Shown in pieces: positions 44,817 through 53,268 of a stretch of DNA of 64,000 nucleotides (positions within the stretch are counted from its first letter, which is position 1; the number at the start of each line of letters is the position of its first letter). Both the position numbers and the translations under genes were made by a program. The DNA is from Leucobacter salsicius M1-8 (GTDB lineage Bacteria; Actinomycetota; Actinomycetes; Actinomycetales; Microbacteriaceae). The stretch spans positions 1 through 64,000 of the forward strand of contig NZ_AOCN01000013.1 of assembly GCF_000350525.1 (NCBI RefSeq), given 5' to 3'. The notes beneath the pieces were generated by a model. The model saw only the letters and a list, made by a program, of their open reading frames with translations, did no database searches and was not told where the DNA came from.

Positions 44817-44902
44817 TTTGGCATACCAAACACACTTAACTTGCGACACATGCGCAGCAATACAGCCGTTCAATTTTTGGATAGCCGGCTTTTGGCATAC
44901 AA
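44817..44902. promoter_or_regulatory. Two candidate GntR/FCD operators
   Basis: TTTGGCATACCAAA (44817-44830) is a 14-base palindrome apart from its central CATA. TTGGCATACAA (44892-44902) is a second, similar site 75 bases away. FCD-type GntR proteins commonly bind TGGTATACCA-like sites. One site lies near each of the divergent start regions. The binding assignment is inference. Confidence 0.55.
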
Positions 44903-44957
44903 TTCTCAACGGATTGCCCCACCGGCGCGACCTGCACCAGAACAAAGGAGTTTGCGC

Positions 44958-45080
44958 ATGCCCCGTTACCTTGTTTATGAGCCCATTCAGTATGAAACTG
45001 GAGGGGTGGTGGCCAATCAGGCCCGGCATGGTTATTGCCCCCAGTCATCCATGATCCGGGGGTGTTGTCACCGGGCCTGA
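44958..45080 (+). pseudogene. 5' fragment of an unknown gene cut by the IS110-family element
   Basis: AAAGGAG is followed eight bases later by ATG and a protein-like start, MPRYLVYEPIQYETGG, after which the frame becomes non-protein-like and stops at 45078-45080. I believe only about the first 15-20 codons belong to the original gene; the rest is IS sequence. The gene was divergent from, and probably controlled by, the GntR/FCD regulator, with an operator at 44892. The fragment is too short for me to identify. Confidence 0.6.
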
Positions 45081-45154
45081 AGGGCGTCGAGTGATCGCTA
45101 ATAGGGGCTCGGCCGGGAACTATTTCCAGGGCCGTCCGTAACGTGGATGCCGAG
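45020..45154 (+). ncRNA. Candidate bridge RNA of the IS110-family element
   Basis: Two nested stem-loops with internal loops lie upstream of the transposase, the place of bridge RNAs in IS110-type elements. Loop 1: GGCCCGG (45020-45026) pairs with CCGGGCC (45071-45077), enclosing CCCCC (45038-45042) with GGGGG (45058-45062), which leaves unpaired sides of about 11 and 8 bases. Loop 2: CTCGG (45108-45112) pairs with CCGAG (45150-45154) around an inner hairpin. TAATAGGGGC at 45099-45108 is identical to the element's right end at 46243-46252, as expected for a donor guide. Assignment is structural inference. Confidence 0.55.
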
Positions 45155-45203
45155 ACACGATGCCAGCAACACGGACACCGTTGAAGCAACGGACGGAGCA
45201 GTC

Positions 45204-46236
45204 ATGATCGAGAACTACGACAACGTCGACGTGTTCGTCGGCATCGACGTCGGCAAAGGCGAACACCACGCCGTTGCCCTGAACCGGGCAGGCAAAACCC
45301 TCTTCGACAAACCATTACCCAACGATGAAACGAAAATGCGAGCCGTCCTTCAGCAGCTCAAACGGCACGGCCTGGTGCTCGTCATCGTCGACCAGCCCGC
45401 CACCATTGGGGCGCTCCCGATCGCGGTTGCCCAGGCTGAGGGTGTGCTCGTGGGATACCTCCCCGGATTCGCGATGCGCCGCATCGCTGACCTTCACCCC
45501 GGCGAAGCAAAAACCGACGCCCGAGATGCCGCGATCATCGCTCAAGCAGCGAGGACCCTTCCGCACGCGCTGCGGTCCATTCAAATGGCGGACGAATCGG
45601 TCGCAGAGCTCTCGATGCTGTGTGGATTTGATGACGACGTCCTCGGTCAAATCACCGCGACAAGTAACCGTGTGCGCGGGCTCCTCACCCAGATTCATCC
45701 TGCTCTCGAGCGTGTGATCGGCCCGCACCTTGACCATCCGGCAGTGCTCGACCTGTTGCTGCGTTACCCCACACCGGCTGCGATGCAGAAAGCCGGGACC
45801 ACTCGTTTAGCAGCGCGCCTCACAAAGCTCGCGCCGCGGATGGGGAGCCGTCTAGCAGTCGACATCGTTGAGGCGTTACACGCGCAGACGGTCGTCGTGG
45901 TCGGCACGAACGCTGCCGCGCTGGTGCTCCCACGTCTCGCGGAGCAGCTCGCCGCCCTACGCCGGGCTCGCGCCGGTGACTCGAAGATCAGGGTCCTCGA
46001 TCCGCGGCGAGCATTCATCCAGGCGCGGCAACCGGGTCCTAAAACGTGCCCTGTTCCTGTCAGCTTTTGCCGCGCTCCGCGACCCAGTCTCGCGCGCCTA
46101 CTATGACCGGAAAATCGCGCAGGGAAAACGACACAACCAAGCCCTCATCGCGCTCGCCAGGCGACGCTGTGACGTTCTCTTCGCGATGCTCCGAGACGGG
46201 TCGCTTTACCAGGCCGATCATGCACTTGCCGCTTGA
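45204..46236 (+). pseudogene. IS110-family transposase, deleted and frameshifted
   Basis: From the ATG at 45204 the frame has the DEDD nuclease domain: VDVFVGIDVGKGEHHAVAL, then VDQPATIG and EAKTDARDAAIIAQAARTL. It continues to about 45960 (LAEQLAALRR). There the sequence jumps into another frame that encodes the C-terminal Tnp20 part, YAGLAPVTRRSGSSIRGEH, with the serine region, and ends LYQADHALAA at 46236. The section that normally lies between, with the GIG-type helix-hairpin-helix motif, is missing. The two edges share GCCGCC(C)TACGCC, so deletion by short homology is likely. The combined 344 residues compare with about 400 in intact relatives. It should not be active. Confidence 0.85.
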
Positions 46237-46254
46237 CAAAAGTAATAGGGGCAC

Positions 46255-46327
46255 CCCCTGAGCAGGCGGTGAGGGCGAGCGCAGCGACTGCTGTGGCTCC
46301 GACCAGTGTGAGGGATCGTTTGAACAC
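46255..46327 (-). pseudogene. 5' fragment of a substrate-binding lipoprotein gene cut by the IS element
   Basis: A GTG at 46327 preceded by AAAGGAG encodes FKRSLTLVGATAVAALALT followed by ACSGGA, a textbook lipoprotein signal with lipobox LTAC. After about 25 codons the sequence passes into the IS right end. It follows the amidohydrolase gene by 92 bases on the same strand. It most likely began an ABC importer operon for the amidohydrolase substrate (inference); the rest of that operon is absent from the window. Confidence 0.8.
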
Positions 46328-46419
46328 GGGGACTCCTTTGTTCCGTTCGCGCGGGGCGCGTGAGATGAGGTACTGCGAAAGCGTTGGCCGAGTTGCCCCG
46401 GCGGGGTGAGTGAGGAAAG

Positions 46420-47484
46420 TTAGGGCAGGGCGGGCAGCTCGAGGCCGGCCCGGATCACCCGTGCGGGTGCGGGGCGATCGACGACGAGCTGTGCGGTGTT
46501 CACAGCATCGAACTCGAGACGCGTCGCAGACTCGGCACCGTTCCAGGTCGCGAGATCCTCGATCCCGAGCATCTTGCCGCCCTCCGTGGAGGAGAGCCGA
46601 TAGGCCCGCTCGAGCTCTGCATCGGTGATCGCGCCGGTGCGGTACGCGAGCAGGTGGGCCCGGTCGACCATGCTGCCGTTGCCGAACGGGCTCCAGGAGT
46701 CTCGCACCCCGTCGGAACCGACGGCCAACTGCACTCCGTGGCGTTCGAACCGCTCGAGGTTCGGCACCGGATCGGGGCCGAGCGCGCAGGTCGCGATCCA
46801 AATGCCAGCCTCCGCGACCGCGTCGAGGGTCTCCCCCAGGCTCGGCAGCGCTTCGTCGCACAGCGCGAACGCGTGGCCGATGGATACGCGCCCCTGTCTT
46901 CCGCCCGCAATCGTGCGGCGGGCGATCTCGCGGATCTCGGCGAGTCCTTCTTCACCGCCGTCGTGCAGGTGGATGTCGAGGTCGCGCCCGGCGCGGTCGG
47001 CGAGCCCGAAGATCGCGTCGAGGTGGCCGTGGAGGTCTCCCTCGACGCCGACGGGGTCGATGCCGCCGACGAGGTCTGCGCCAACCTTCAGCGATTCGGT
47101 CATCGAATCGAGCGCGCCGGGGTCGGTCAGCAGCCCGAACTGGGGGAACGCGACGATCTGCACATCGAGGAACGGCTTCAGCCGGTCGGCCGCCGCACGC
47201 ACGCCCTCCACGTGGGTCGTGCCGATCTCACTCGAGATGTCGACGTGCGCGCGCATCGCGAGCGTTCCGTTCGCCACGGCGTTCGACAATAGAGCGTATG
47301 CGCGTTCTTCAACGGTGAGCTCGAAGTCGAACTGCGTCGCTCGATCGTTTTCAATGAGGTCGGCGAGCGTCGCGGCTGGGCGGCGAGACATCCACGGCCC
47401 GCCCCACGACGTTTTGTCCGGGTGGATATGCGCATCGACGAGGCCCGGCATTGCGAGCCGGGAGGCCTGAGGTGTCACCGTCAT
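46420..47484 (-). CDS. Amidohydrolase, cytosine deaminase-like
   Basis: A 354-residue metal-dependent hydrolase. Features are PGLVDAHIHPDKTSW (HxH metal site with the DKT typical of cytosine deaminase/creatinine deaminase relatives), AMRAHVDISSEIGTTHVEG, DLDIHLHDGGEEGL (second His pair), RVSIGHAFALCDEAL, and GSDGVRDSWSPFGNGSMVDRAHLLAYR (catalytic Asp). The ATG at 47484 has AAAGGG upstream. The first ~25 residues of the usual urease-like N-terminal β-domain are missing, so the protein begins directly before the barrel. The divergent GntR/FCD gene probably regulates it. Deamination of a pyrimidine-like ring is inferred. Confidence 0.85.
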   Translation of the reverse strand: MTVTPQASRLAMPGLVDAHIHPDKTSWGGPWMSRRPAATLADLIENDRATQFDFELTVEERAYALLSNAVANGTLAMRAHVDISSEIGTTHVEGVRAAADRLKPFLDVQIVAFPQFGLLTDPGALDSMTESLKVGADLVGGIDPVGVEGDLHGHLDAIFGLADRAGRDLDIHLHDGGEEGLAEIREIARRTIAGGRQGRVSIGHAFALCDEALPSLGETLDAVAEAGIWIATCALGPDPVPNLERFERHGVQLAVGSDGVRDSWSPFGNGSMVDRAHLLAYRTGAITDAELERAYRLSSTEGGKMLGIEDLATWNGAESATRLEFDAVNTAQLVVDRPAPARVIRAGLELPALP

Positions 47485-47597
47485 TGGGACCCTTTCTCGA
47501 GGTAGTTTGCCGCGCTGCTCACTTTGAAGCTGGCACCGAAGCACTTGTCAGACATATGATAACCATACAACTAGTTCAATCTGCAAGGATGTTTCAC

Positions 47598-48281
47598 GTG
47601 AGACCAATTCAGAAACGCTCCCTCGTAGACACGGTCGTCGACGAGCTCAAGCGCGAAATCAGCGAGGGCAACTGGGTCGTAGGCGACCGAGTCCCCTCAG
47701 AGGCAGAGCTCACCACGGCACTCGGCGTCAGCCGGCCGTCGGTACGAGAAGCAGTGCGGGCGCTCGTCCAGGTCGGGCTGCTCGAGACCCGGCAGGGTGA
47801 CGGCACCTACGTCATCGCGACCGATCCGACCGAGGTCGCCCTTCGGCGCGCCCTCGACTCGGCAGACAGCCGCGAGGTGATTCGCGTGCGCCGGGCCCTC
47901 GACGCACTGGCTGCCCGCGAGGCAGCGATCTCGCGCACCAAGTCAGACGTTGAACGACTCACCCAGCTCCTCGCGGCCCGACGGGACGCGATCGAGGCGG
48001 GTGACACCGCCGCGTTCGCCGAGGCCGACGTTGCGTACCACCTCGGCATCGCCAACGCGTCGGGCAATCGCCTGCTCGCCGGCATCTACGCGAGCTTCGA
48101 TGGCTCGCTGCGCGAGTCCGTCACCGACGCGTCATGCCTCGCGAGTGGCACTGATCCGGATCGTGCCGATATGCACGTCACCCTCCTGCGCGCGATTGCC
48201 ACGCAGGATCCAGATGCCGCTCAGGCCGCGGCCCTCGGGGTCCTCGAGCAGCAGGAACGGCTGCTCGATGAGCAGCACTAG
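47598..48281 (+). CDS. GntR-family regulator with FCD domain
   Basis: A 227-residue regulator. The winged helix covers SLVDTVVDELKREISEGNW and ELTTALGVSRPSVREAVRALVQVGLLETRQGDGTYV. The FCD domain starts at REVIRVRRALDALAAREAA and includes ADVAYHLGIANASGNRLLAGIY. I favour the GTG at 47598, eight bases after AAGGA; the ATG at 47589 overlaps that site. It overlaps the downstream MFS gene by 14 bases, and is divergent from the amidohydrolase. Control of both is likely. The imperfect ATGATAACCAT near 47556-47566 could be a binding site. Confidence 0.87.
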   Translation: MRPIQKRSLVDTVVDELKREISEGNWVVGDRVPSEAELTTALGVSRPSVREAVRALVQVGLLETRQGDGTYVIATDPTEVALRRALDSADSREVIRVRRALDALAAREAAISRTKSDVERLTQLLAARRDAIEAGDTAAFAEADVAYHLGIANASGNRLLAGIYASFDGSLRESVTDASCLASGTDPDRADMHVTLLRAIATQDPDAAQAAALGVLEQQERLLDEQH

Positions 48282-49473
48282 CCGCCGTCGGGGCATCGCC
48301 GCTGGCGCGCTCATTCTCGCAATGGGCCTCAGCGTACGGTTTCCCATCACCTCGGTTTCCCCCCTGCTCAGCGACATTGGTGAGCACTACGGGCTTGGAC
48401 AGTCGGGGCTCGCCGCGCTCAGCTCGATCCCCGTGCTGCTGTTTGGCCTCGCTTCGCCGCTCGCACCGTGGCTCGTGGTCCGCCTCGGCCTCGAGCGCGC
48501 TCTCACCGTGCTGCTGGCGACCCTTGCATTCGCCACGCTCGTGCGCCCGCTGAACACACCGCTGCTGTTTGGCGGCACCGTCATTATCGGGGCGACGATC
48601 GCGCTGATCGGGATCCTGGCGCCCCAGGTGATTCGGCGCTCGCTGCCCAAGCGCGGTGGGTTCTGGACCGGTGTGTACACGACCGCATTCGGGGCAAGCG
48701 CGGCAGCCGGGGCCGCCTTCGCCGTCCCCGTGTTCACGCTCGTTAACGAGCACACCGCGATCGCCCTCGCGAGCTGGGCGATTCCGCTGCTCATCGCGCT
48801 GGGCGTCACCCTCGGGTTCGTGCCGGCGCTGAAGGGCGAGGGGCCCGAGCGCCCCGGCGCGATCCAAGCCCCGGCCGGTTCGGTATTCAAGGCCCGCGGC
48901 CTGTGGCCCGTCACGGGGTTCTTCGCGTGCCAGGCGCTCATCTACTTCTCGCTCACGGCTTGGCTGCCCACGATCGCGGCCGATCGCGGCATGGATCCGG
49001 TGCAGGCCGGCCTGCTGCTCGCCTGGATGAGCATCGCGGGGCTGCCCGCCTCGCTGCTCGCTCCCACGCTCGCGGGGCGCGCGAACCTGCGCACCGCGCT
49101 CATCGTGACGGTCGGGCTGCTCTCGGCCACCGGCCTCTTCGGCCTGGCCTACGGCCCGCTCGCACTCGCTCCGGTCATGGTGGCGGTGCTCGGCATCGCG
49201 CAGAGCGCCGCTTTCGGCCTCAGCATCGCACTCATCGTGTTCACCGCCCCGAGCGCAGCGCAGACCGCGTCGTTCTCGGCGGTCAGCCAGGGCGTGGGCT
49301 ATCTCATCGCCGCGAGCGGGCCCCTACTGCTCGGACTGTTTGCCCAGCTCGGATGGAGCTGGGCAAACATCGTCGCGCTGCTGACGGTGGCCTCGCTGGG
49401 TGTGCTCGTGTGTGGCGTCATGGCCTCACGGGCGTCACTGAAGCCCGAGGCCACGGCTGATCCAGATCAATAA
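48268..49473 (+). CDS. MFS transporter, CynX/NimT-like
   Basis: A 401-residue transporter with about 12 helices. It resembles the cyanate/2-nitroimidazole group of MFS proteins: ILAMGLSVRFPITSVSPLLSDIGEHYGLGQSGLAALSSIPVLLFGLASPLAPWLVVRLG, then GVYTTAFGASAAAGAAFAVPVF and FFACQALIYFSLTAWLPTIAADRG. I place the start at the ATG at 48268 inside the end of the GntR gene, because this gives a normal N-terminus. The frame stays open further upstream only as a shadow of the GntR gene. It is co-regulated with the GntR gene and may carry the amidohydrolase substrate or product. Confidence 0.87.
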   Translation: MSSTSRRRGIAAGALILAMGLSVRFPITSVSPLLSDIGEHYGLGQSGLAALSSIPVLLFGLASPLAPWLVVRLGLERALTVLLATLAFATLVRPLNTPLLFGGTVIIGATIALIGILAPQVIRRSLPKRGGFWTGVYTTAFGASAAAGAAFAVPVFTLVNEHTAIALASWAIPLLIALGVTLGFVPALKGEGPERPGAIQAPAGSVFKARGLWPVTGFFACQALIYFSLTAWLPTIAADRGMDPVQAGLLLAWMSIAGLPASLLAPTLAGRANLRTALIVTVGLLSATGLFGLAYGPLALAPVMVAVLGIAQSAAFGLSIALIVFTAPSAAQTASFSAVSQGVGYLIAASGPLLLGLFAQLGWSWANIVALLTVASLGVLVCGVMASRASLKPEATADPDQ

Positions 49474-49488
49474 CCCGCGGTCTGGTGC

Positions 49489-49707
49489 CTAACTGCGGCC
49501 CAGATCACGCTCCGGATCATCGGAATCATCGGTGTCGGCGGTGTCCGTATCGGCGTCAGCGTCTGCATCGTCACCCTCGTTTGCCGAGTAGATGTGGGTC
49601 GCCGGGCCCAGGTGCGAAGCACCGCCCTCATCAACCCACCCGTCGCCGGGGGTGTGCGCGGGGTCTGAATCGTGGTCAGGAACCCGAGGTTCTTCGGAGA
49701 ATTGCAT
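49489..49707 (-). CDS. Small, highly acidic protein of unknown function
   Basis: A 72-residue predicted disordered protein. An opening MQFSEEPRVPDHDSD is followed by a Gly/His-containing middle and a run of Asp/Ala/Thr repeats (DDADADADTDTADTDDSDD), ending in DLGRS. There are no Cys and no membrane segment. GGGAGG lies five bases before the ATG, a strong ribosome site that supports real translation. I do not recognise it. The net charge is strongly negative, so calcium binding or protection of basic proteins is conceivable but unproven. Confidence 0.6.
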   Translation of the reverse strand: MQFSEEPRVPDHDSDPAHTPGDGWVDEGGASHLGPATHIYSANEGDDADADADTDTADTDDSDDPERDLGRS

Positions 49708-49851
49708 CGTGGCCTCCCTTTCTTCAAAAGGGGTCGCGTCGTCGCTGACCCGTATTCACAGCCTACGCTTGAGGGCCCGAAGCTGAAAGGGGTGACCGGC
49801 CCGAGGGAGGCGGCTCACAGCAGGAACTCTGCATTTGGACAGCGCGGACTC

Positions 49852-49857
49852 TACTAT
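49852..49857 (+). promoter_or_regulatory. -10 box of a leaderless promoter for the tagD-like gene
   Basis: TACTAT is followed by six bases (GGAGGA) and the ATG at 49864. Although GGAGGA looks like a ribosome site, it is only one base from the ATG, too close to act as one. That favours a leaderless start. Confidence 0.45.
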
Positions 49858-49863
49858 GGAGGA

Positions 49864-50262
49864 ATGAAGCGGATCCTCACCTACGGCACCTTCGACCTTC
49901 TCCACTGGGGTCACATCCGGCTGCTGCGCCGAGCCCGTGCGCTGGGCGACTACCTCGTCGTTGCCGCCTCGACCGAGGAATTCAATGAGGGCAAGGGCAA
50001 GAAGACCTACCACGACTTCGGGACGCGCAAGAATATGCTCGAGGCCGTCCGCTACGTCGATCTCGTAATCCCCGAGCAGGCGTGGGACCAGAAGATCCGC
50101 GACGTGCAGAAGTATGAGATCGACGCCGTGGTCATGGGCGGCGACTGGGAGGGCGACCCGCGCTTCGAGGTGCTGCGCGACTATTGCGAGGTCATCTACC
50201 TTGACCGAACCGAGGGCGTCTCGACCACCAAGATCAAGAAGGATCTGGGCGTCAACGCCTAG
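49864..50262 (+). CDS. Cytidylyltransferase, glycerol-3-phosphate type (TagD-like)
   Basis: A 132-residue single-domain nucleotidyltransferase. It has RILTYGTFDLLHWGHIRLLRRA (the HxGH motif is HWGH), RKNMLEAVRYVDLVIPEQAWDQK, and RTEGVSTTKIKKDL (the RTxGISTT motif). This matches glycerol-3-phosphate cytidylyltransferases, which make CDP-glycerol for teichoic acids or surface glycopolymers. Length fits TagD (about 130). It is followed 15 bases later by the convergent CorA gene, with no terminator room. Confidence 0.88.
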   Translation: MKRILTYGTFDLLHWGHIRLLRRARALGDYLVVAASTEEFNEGKGKKTYHDFGTRKNMLEAVRYVDLVIPEQAWDQKIRDVQKYEIDAVVMGGDWEGDPRFEVLRDYCEVIYLDRTEGVSTTKIKKDLGVNA

Positions 50263-50277
50263 TGGCGTTGCCCCGCG

Positions 50278-51303
50278 TCACAACCAGTTCTTGCGCTTGA
50301 AGATGACGTAGAGCGTGCCCGCGAATCCGAGCATGACCGCGATGGTCAGCGGGTAGCCGATGCCCCATCTGAGCTCGGGCATGTTGGCAAAGTTCATCCC
50401 GTAGATTCCGCTGATCAACGTCGGGGCGAAGATGATGGCCGCCCAGCTCGAGATCTTCTTCATCGAGTCAGACTGCTCGATGCTGGTCTGCGTCATCTGC
50501 GCCATCTCCTCCTCGCGCGCCTGAGTCGCGAGGCTGAGGTGCACGCTCAGCACGTTCTGCAGCAGCTGGCGATAGTTGTCAATGCGGTCGCAGATCGGAA
50601 TCAGATGGTCGACCACGTCGCGAAGCGAGTGTCGCAGCTCGACTTCATGCAGCCCCACGGCTTCAAGCTGGTACGGGTCGCGCAGCGTCTCGAGCAGCGG
50701 CTTCGTGGCACGCTGAAACGTGACCACCTCCCGCGACAATAGGTAGATACGGCGGGCGAGCTCACGGCTACTGCCGTCGCCATCGAACAGTTCGTCCTCG
50801 ATCTCATCGAGCGCCTGTTCAATGCCGAGCATCACTGGCTCGTACTCGTCGACCACCCGGTCGACGATGGCGTGCAGCACGCTCGCTGGCCCAAGCTTCA
50901 GCACCTCAGGGCGGCCCTCGAGGGCCTCACGCACCCCCGCAAGCTTCGGGCGCTCAGCGAGCCGGATCGACACCACAAACCCCGGCCCGACAAACACGTG
51001 GAGCTCTCCGAACTCCACCAGGTCATCCGCTTCGATGTAGCGTGCTGGACGCAACACCACGAATGCGGTGTCGTCGTAGCGTTCAAGTTTGGGACGCTGG
51101 TGCCCAAGCGACACGTCTTCGAGCGCTAGTGGGTGGAGCCCGAAGACCTCGCCCAGCTCCTGAATCTCAGCGCCGCTCGGATTCAGCAGCCCCGCCCACA
51201 CGAATCCACCCGTAGCCCGCGCTCTCGCGGCCGCCTCGGGAATCGTGATGGGCCCTGAGACGCGTTTCCCCTCAAGGTATACGGCCACATCGACAATGCT
51301 CAC
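50278..51303 (-). CDS. CorA-family divalent cation transporter
   Basis: A 341-residue Mg2+/Co2+ channel. A large N-terminal cytoplasmic domain (about 1-275, with LEDVSLGHQRPKLERYDDTAFVVLRPARY) is followed by two C-terminal helices. The signature GMNFANMPEL (GMN motif) sits between them (near residue 303), and the ending VIFKRKNWL is basic. It starts at GTG, preceded by a G-rich ribosome site. It should form a pentamer in the membrane. Confidence 0.93.
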   Translation of the reverse strand: MSIVDVAVYLEGKRVSGPITIPEAAARARATGGFVWAGLLNPSGAEIQELGEVFGLHPLALEDVSLGHQRPKLERYDDTAFVVLRPARYIEADDLVEFGELHVFVGPGFVVSIRLAERPKLAGVREALEGRPEVLKLGPASVLHAIVDRVVDEYEPVMLGIEQALDEIEDELFDGDGSSRELARRIYLLSREVVTFQRATKPLLETLRDPYQLEAVGLHEVELRHSLRDVVDHLIPICDRIDNYRQLLQNVLSVHLSLATQAREEEMAQMTQTSIEQSDSMKKISSWAAIIFAPTLISGIYGMNFANMPELRWGIGYPLTIAVMLGFAGTLYVIFKRKNWL

Positions 51304-51366
51304 TGCTGCCCCCTCGCATCACGTCGGCACCGACTCCATCGAGCGTATCGTTCCCTAAACAAGAAA

Positions 51367-51399
51367 GGTGCCCTTCGCAGAGAATCTGCGAAGGGCACC
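51367..51399 (-). terminator. Intrinsic terminator after the amino-acid ABC operon
   Basis: A perfect 15-base-pair stem, GGTGCCCTTCGCAGA at 51367-51381 and its complement at 51385-51399, with a GAA triloop. On the minus strand it is followed by TTTCTTGTTT. A GATCCGGATC palindrome abuts it on the other side (51400-51409). Confidence 0.9.
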
Positions 51400-51433
51400 G
51401 ATCCGGATCCTGGGACCCGAGATGAAACGGGCG

Positions 51434-52213
51434 CTACAGCACCTTCGAGAGGAAGGCCTTCGTACGCTCGCGCTGCGGGTTCGACAGCACCTCAGCGGGA
51501 TCGCCCTCTTCCACGACGACGCCGCCGTCCATGAAGACAAGCTTGTCGGCGACCTCGCGAGCAAAGCCCATCTCGTGCGTCACGACGATCATCGTCATGC
51601 CGCTCTCGGCGAGGCCCTTCATGACGTCGAGCACCTCACCGACGAGCTCGGGGTCGAGCGCGCTGGTGGGCTCATCAAACAGCATGAGCTTCGGGTCCAT
51701 CGCGAGCGCACGCGCGATCGCGACGCGCTGCTGCTGCCCGCCCGACAGGTGCGCCGGGTAGTAGTCGTGCCGGTCGGCAAGCCCCACCCGGGCCAGCAGA
51801 TCCATCGCGCGCGTCTGCAGCGTCGCCTTGGAGCCCTTCTTCAGCAGCGTGGGCGCCAACATTACGTTCTCGAGCGCGGTCTTGTGGGGAAACAGGTTGA
51901 AGCGCTGAAACACCATGCCAATGTCGCGCCGCTGCTTCGCCGCCTCCTTGGGGTGCATCTCGTACACCTTGTCGCCGTGCTGGCGGTATCCCACCAGCTC
52001 GCCGTCGACCCACAGGCGTCCCGCATTGATCGTCTCGAGATGGTTGATGCAGCGGAGGAACGTGCTCTTGCCCGAGCCCGACGGGCCCACGAGGCACAGC
52101 ACCTCCCCGCGCTTGACCTCGAGCGAGATCGACTTCAACACCTCGTTTGAGCCGTAGGCCTTCGATAGCGCCTCGGCCTTCACCATGGGCGTGCTCTTGG
52201 TTGACTCACTCAT
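51434..52213 (-). CDS. Polar amino-acid ABC transporter ATP-binding protein (GlnQ-like)
   Basis: A 259-residue ATPase. Walker A is [18 protein letters not shown], the Q-loop is [20 protein letters not shown], the signature is [19 protein letters not shown], Walker B is [20 protein letters not shown], and the H-loop is [14 protein letters not shown]. The FNLFPH Q-loop is specific to polar amino-acid importers. It is the last gene of a binding protein-permease-ATPase operon, overlapping the permease stop by four bases. Confidence 0.95.
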   Translation of the reverse strand: MSESTKSTPMVKAEALSKAYGSNEVLKSISLEVKRGEVLCLVGPSGSGKSTFLRCINHLETINAGRLWVDGELVGYRQHGDKVYEMHPKEAAKQRRDIGMVFQRFNLFPHKTALENVMLAPTLLKKGSKATLQTRAMDLLARVGLADRHDYYPAHLSGGQQQRVAIARALAMDPKLMLFDEPTSALDPELVGEVLDVMKGLAESGMTMIVVTHEMGFAREVADKLVFMDGGVVVEEGDPAEVLSNPQRERTKAFLSKVL

Positions 52214-53250
52214 GCTCCGCCTCCTCCGGGCCGTTCATGCGGCGGCACAATGTTTCTGCCACCGCCCTTGCTCGGGTAGGTGGGGGTCGGGTCGTGTTCG
52301 ACACCCATGACTGTGATCGACGACGTCGCGACGCTCGGCTTCATCACATCGGGGCGCTGGTCGACGCCCTTCGCGAAGTGCTTCTCTAGGTAGTACTGAC
52401 CGACCATCAAGATCGACGTCACCAGCAGGTACCAAATCGATGCCACAATCAGCATCGGCACCGGCTGGTAGGTGACGGCTGCAATGTCGCGCTGCCGGCC
52501 GTACAGGTCGAGCGTCAACGGGACGGCCGCAACCAGCGATGTCGTCTTCAGCATCGAGATGACCTCGTTGCCCGTCGGCGGAATGATGACGCGCATGGCC
52601 TGGGGAAGAATGACCCGGGTCATGGTATGGCCCCAGCCCAGTCCCAGCGCGATGGCGGCCTCGTCTTGCCCCTTGTCCACCGACAACAGACCCGCACGCA
52701 CGATCTCGGCCATATAGGCGGCCTCGTTCAGCGCGAGGCCGATGACGGCGAGCGTGAAGTAGTTGAGCAGATCCTTCGTCTCGATCGTCGCGACGAATTC
52801 CGTGAACGGAACCCCCAGCGAGATCGACTTGTAAATGATCGGCACGAGGCCCCAGAAGACGAGCTGCACGTACACGGGCGTACCGCGAAACAGCCACAGG
52901 TACACCCACGCGACGGATCGCACGACCGGGTTGGGTGACAGCCGCATCACGGCAATCGTGATACCCAAGACGATCGCGATGATCATGGAGTAGACCGTCA
53001 GCTGCAGCGTGACCCAGGCACCCTCGAGGATGCGGGTGTCAAACAGGTACTTGCCTACCTCAGGCCAGTTGAAGACGGGGCGATTGAACGCGGCGTCGTA
53101 GATGAACAACACGGCGATCACCACGATCACCACGGCGAACGTGTTACGCCAGGGGTGGCGCAACTTAATCGCCTGGATCGCCTCGGGTGCCGCGTGAGCG
53201 GTGGGGGGCGGGGTTACTGGCCCCGCCCCCTCCATCCGGTTCTCAGACAT
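52210..53250 (-). CDS. Polar amino-acid ABC transporter permease (His/Gln family)
   Basis: A 346-residue permease, longer than the usual 220-250 because of an N-terminal ~60-residue extension (with one extra hydrophobic segment, [18 protein letters not shown]) and a C-terminal cytoplasmic tail of about 50 residues rich in Gly and Pro. The core has [45 protein letters not shown], and the EAA loop [30 protein letters not shown]. It is encoded 18 bases downstream of the binding protein. One permease gene suggests a homodimeric transporter. Confidence 0.92.
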   Translation of the reverse strand: MSENRMEGAGPVTPPPTAHAAPEAIQAIKLRHPWRNTFAVVIVVIAVLFIYDAAFNRPVFNWPEVGKYLFDTRILEGAWVTLQLTVYSMIIAIVLGITIAVMRLSPNPVVRSVAWVYLWLFRGTPVYVQLVFWGLVPIIYKSISLGVPFTEFVATIETKDLLNYFTLAVIGLALNEAAYMAEIVRAGLLSVDKGQDEAAIALGLGWGHTMTRVILPQAMRVIIPPTGNEVISMLKTTSLVAAVPLTLDLYGRQRDIAAVTYQPVPMLIVASIWYLLVTSILMVGQYYLEKHFAKGVDQRPDVMKPSVATSSITVMGVEHDPTPTYPSKGGGRNIVPPHERPGGGGA

Positions 53251-53268
53251 AGCGCCTTGACCGGCCGC

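Larger units (their letters stand above)
45000..46254 (+). mobile_element. IS110-family insertion sequence, internally deleted
   Basis: The element consists of a structured noncoding left part, a transposase with the IS110 DEDD domain, and a right end near GACAAAAGTAATAGGGGCACCCCC. As usual for IS110 relatives, no terminal inverted repeats or clear target duplications are visible. The exact left end is uncertain (about 44995-45020); the right end is placed where lipoprotein coding sequence starts on the minus strand. The element is flanked by two truncated genes pointing at each other, so it sits at a deletion or rearrangement junction. Confidence 0.8.

Noticed and set aside
47950-48267. N-terminal extension of the CynX-like transporter
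   Set aside because: This stretch is a shadow of the overlapping GntR coding sequence; the ATG at 48268 gives a normal transporter N-terminus.
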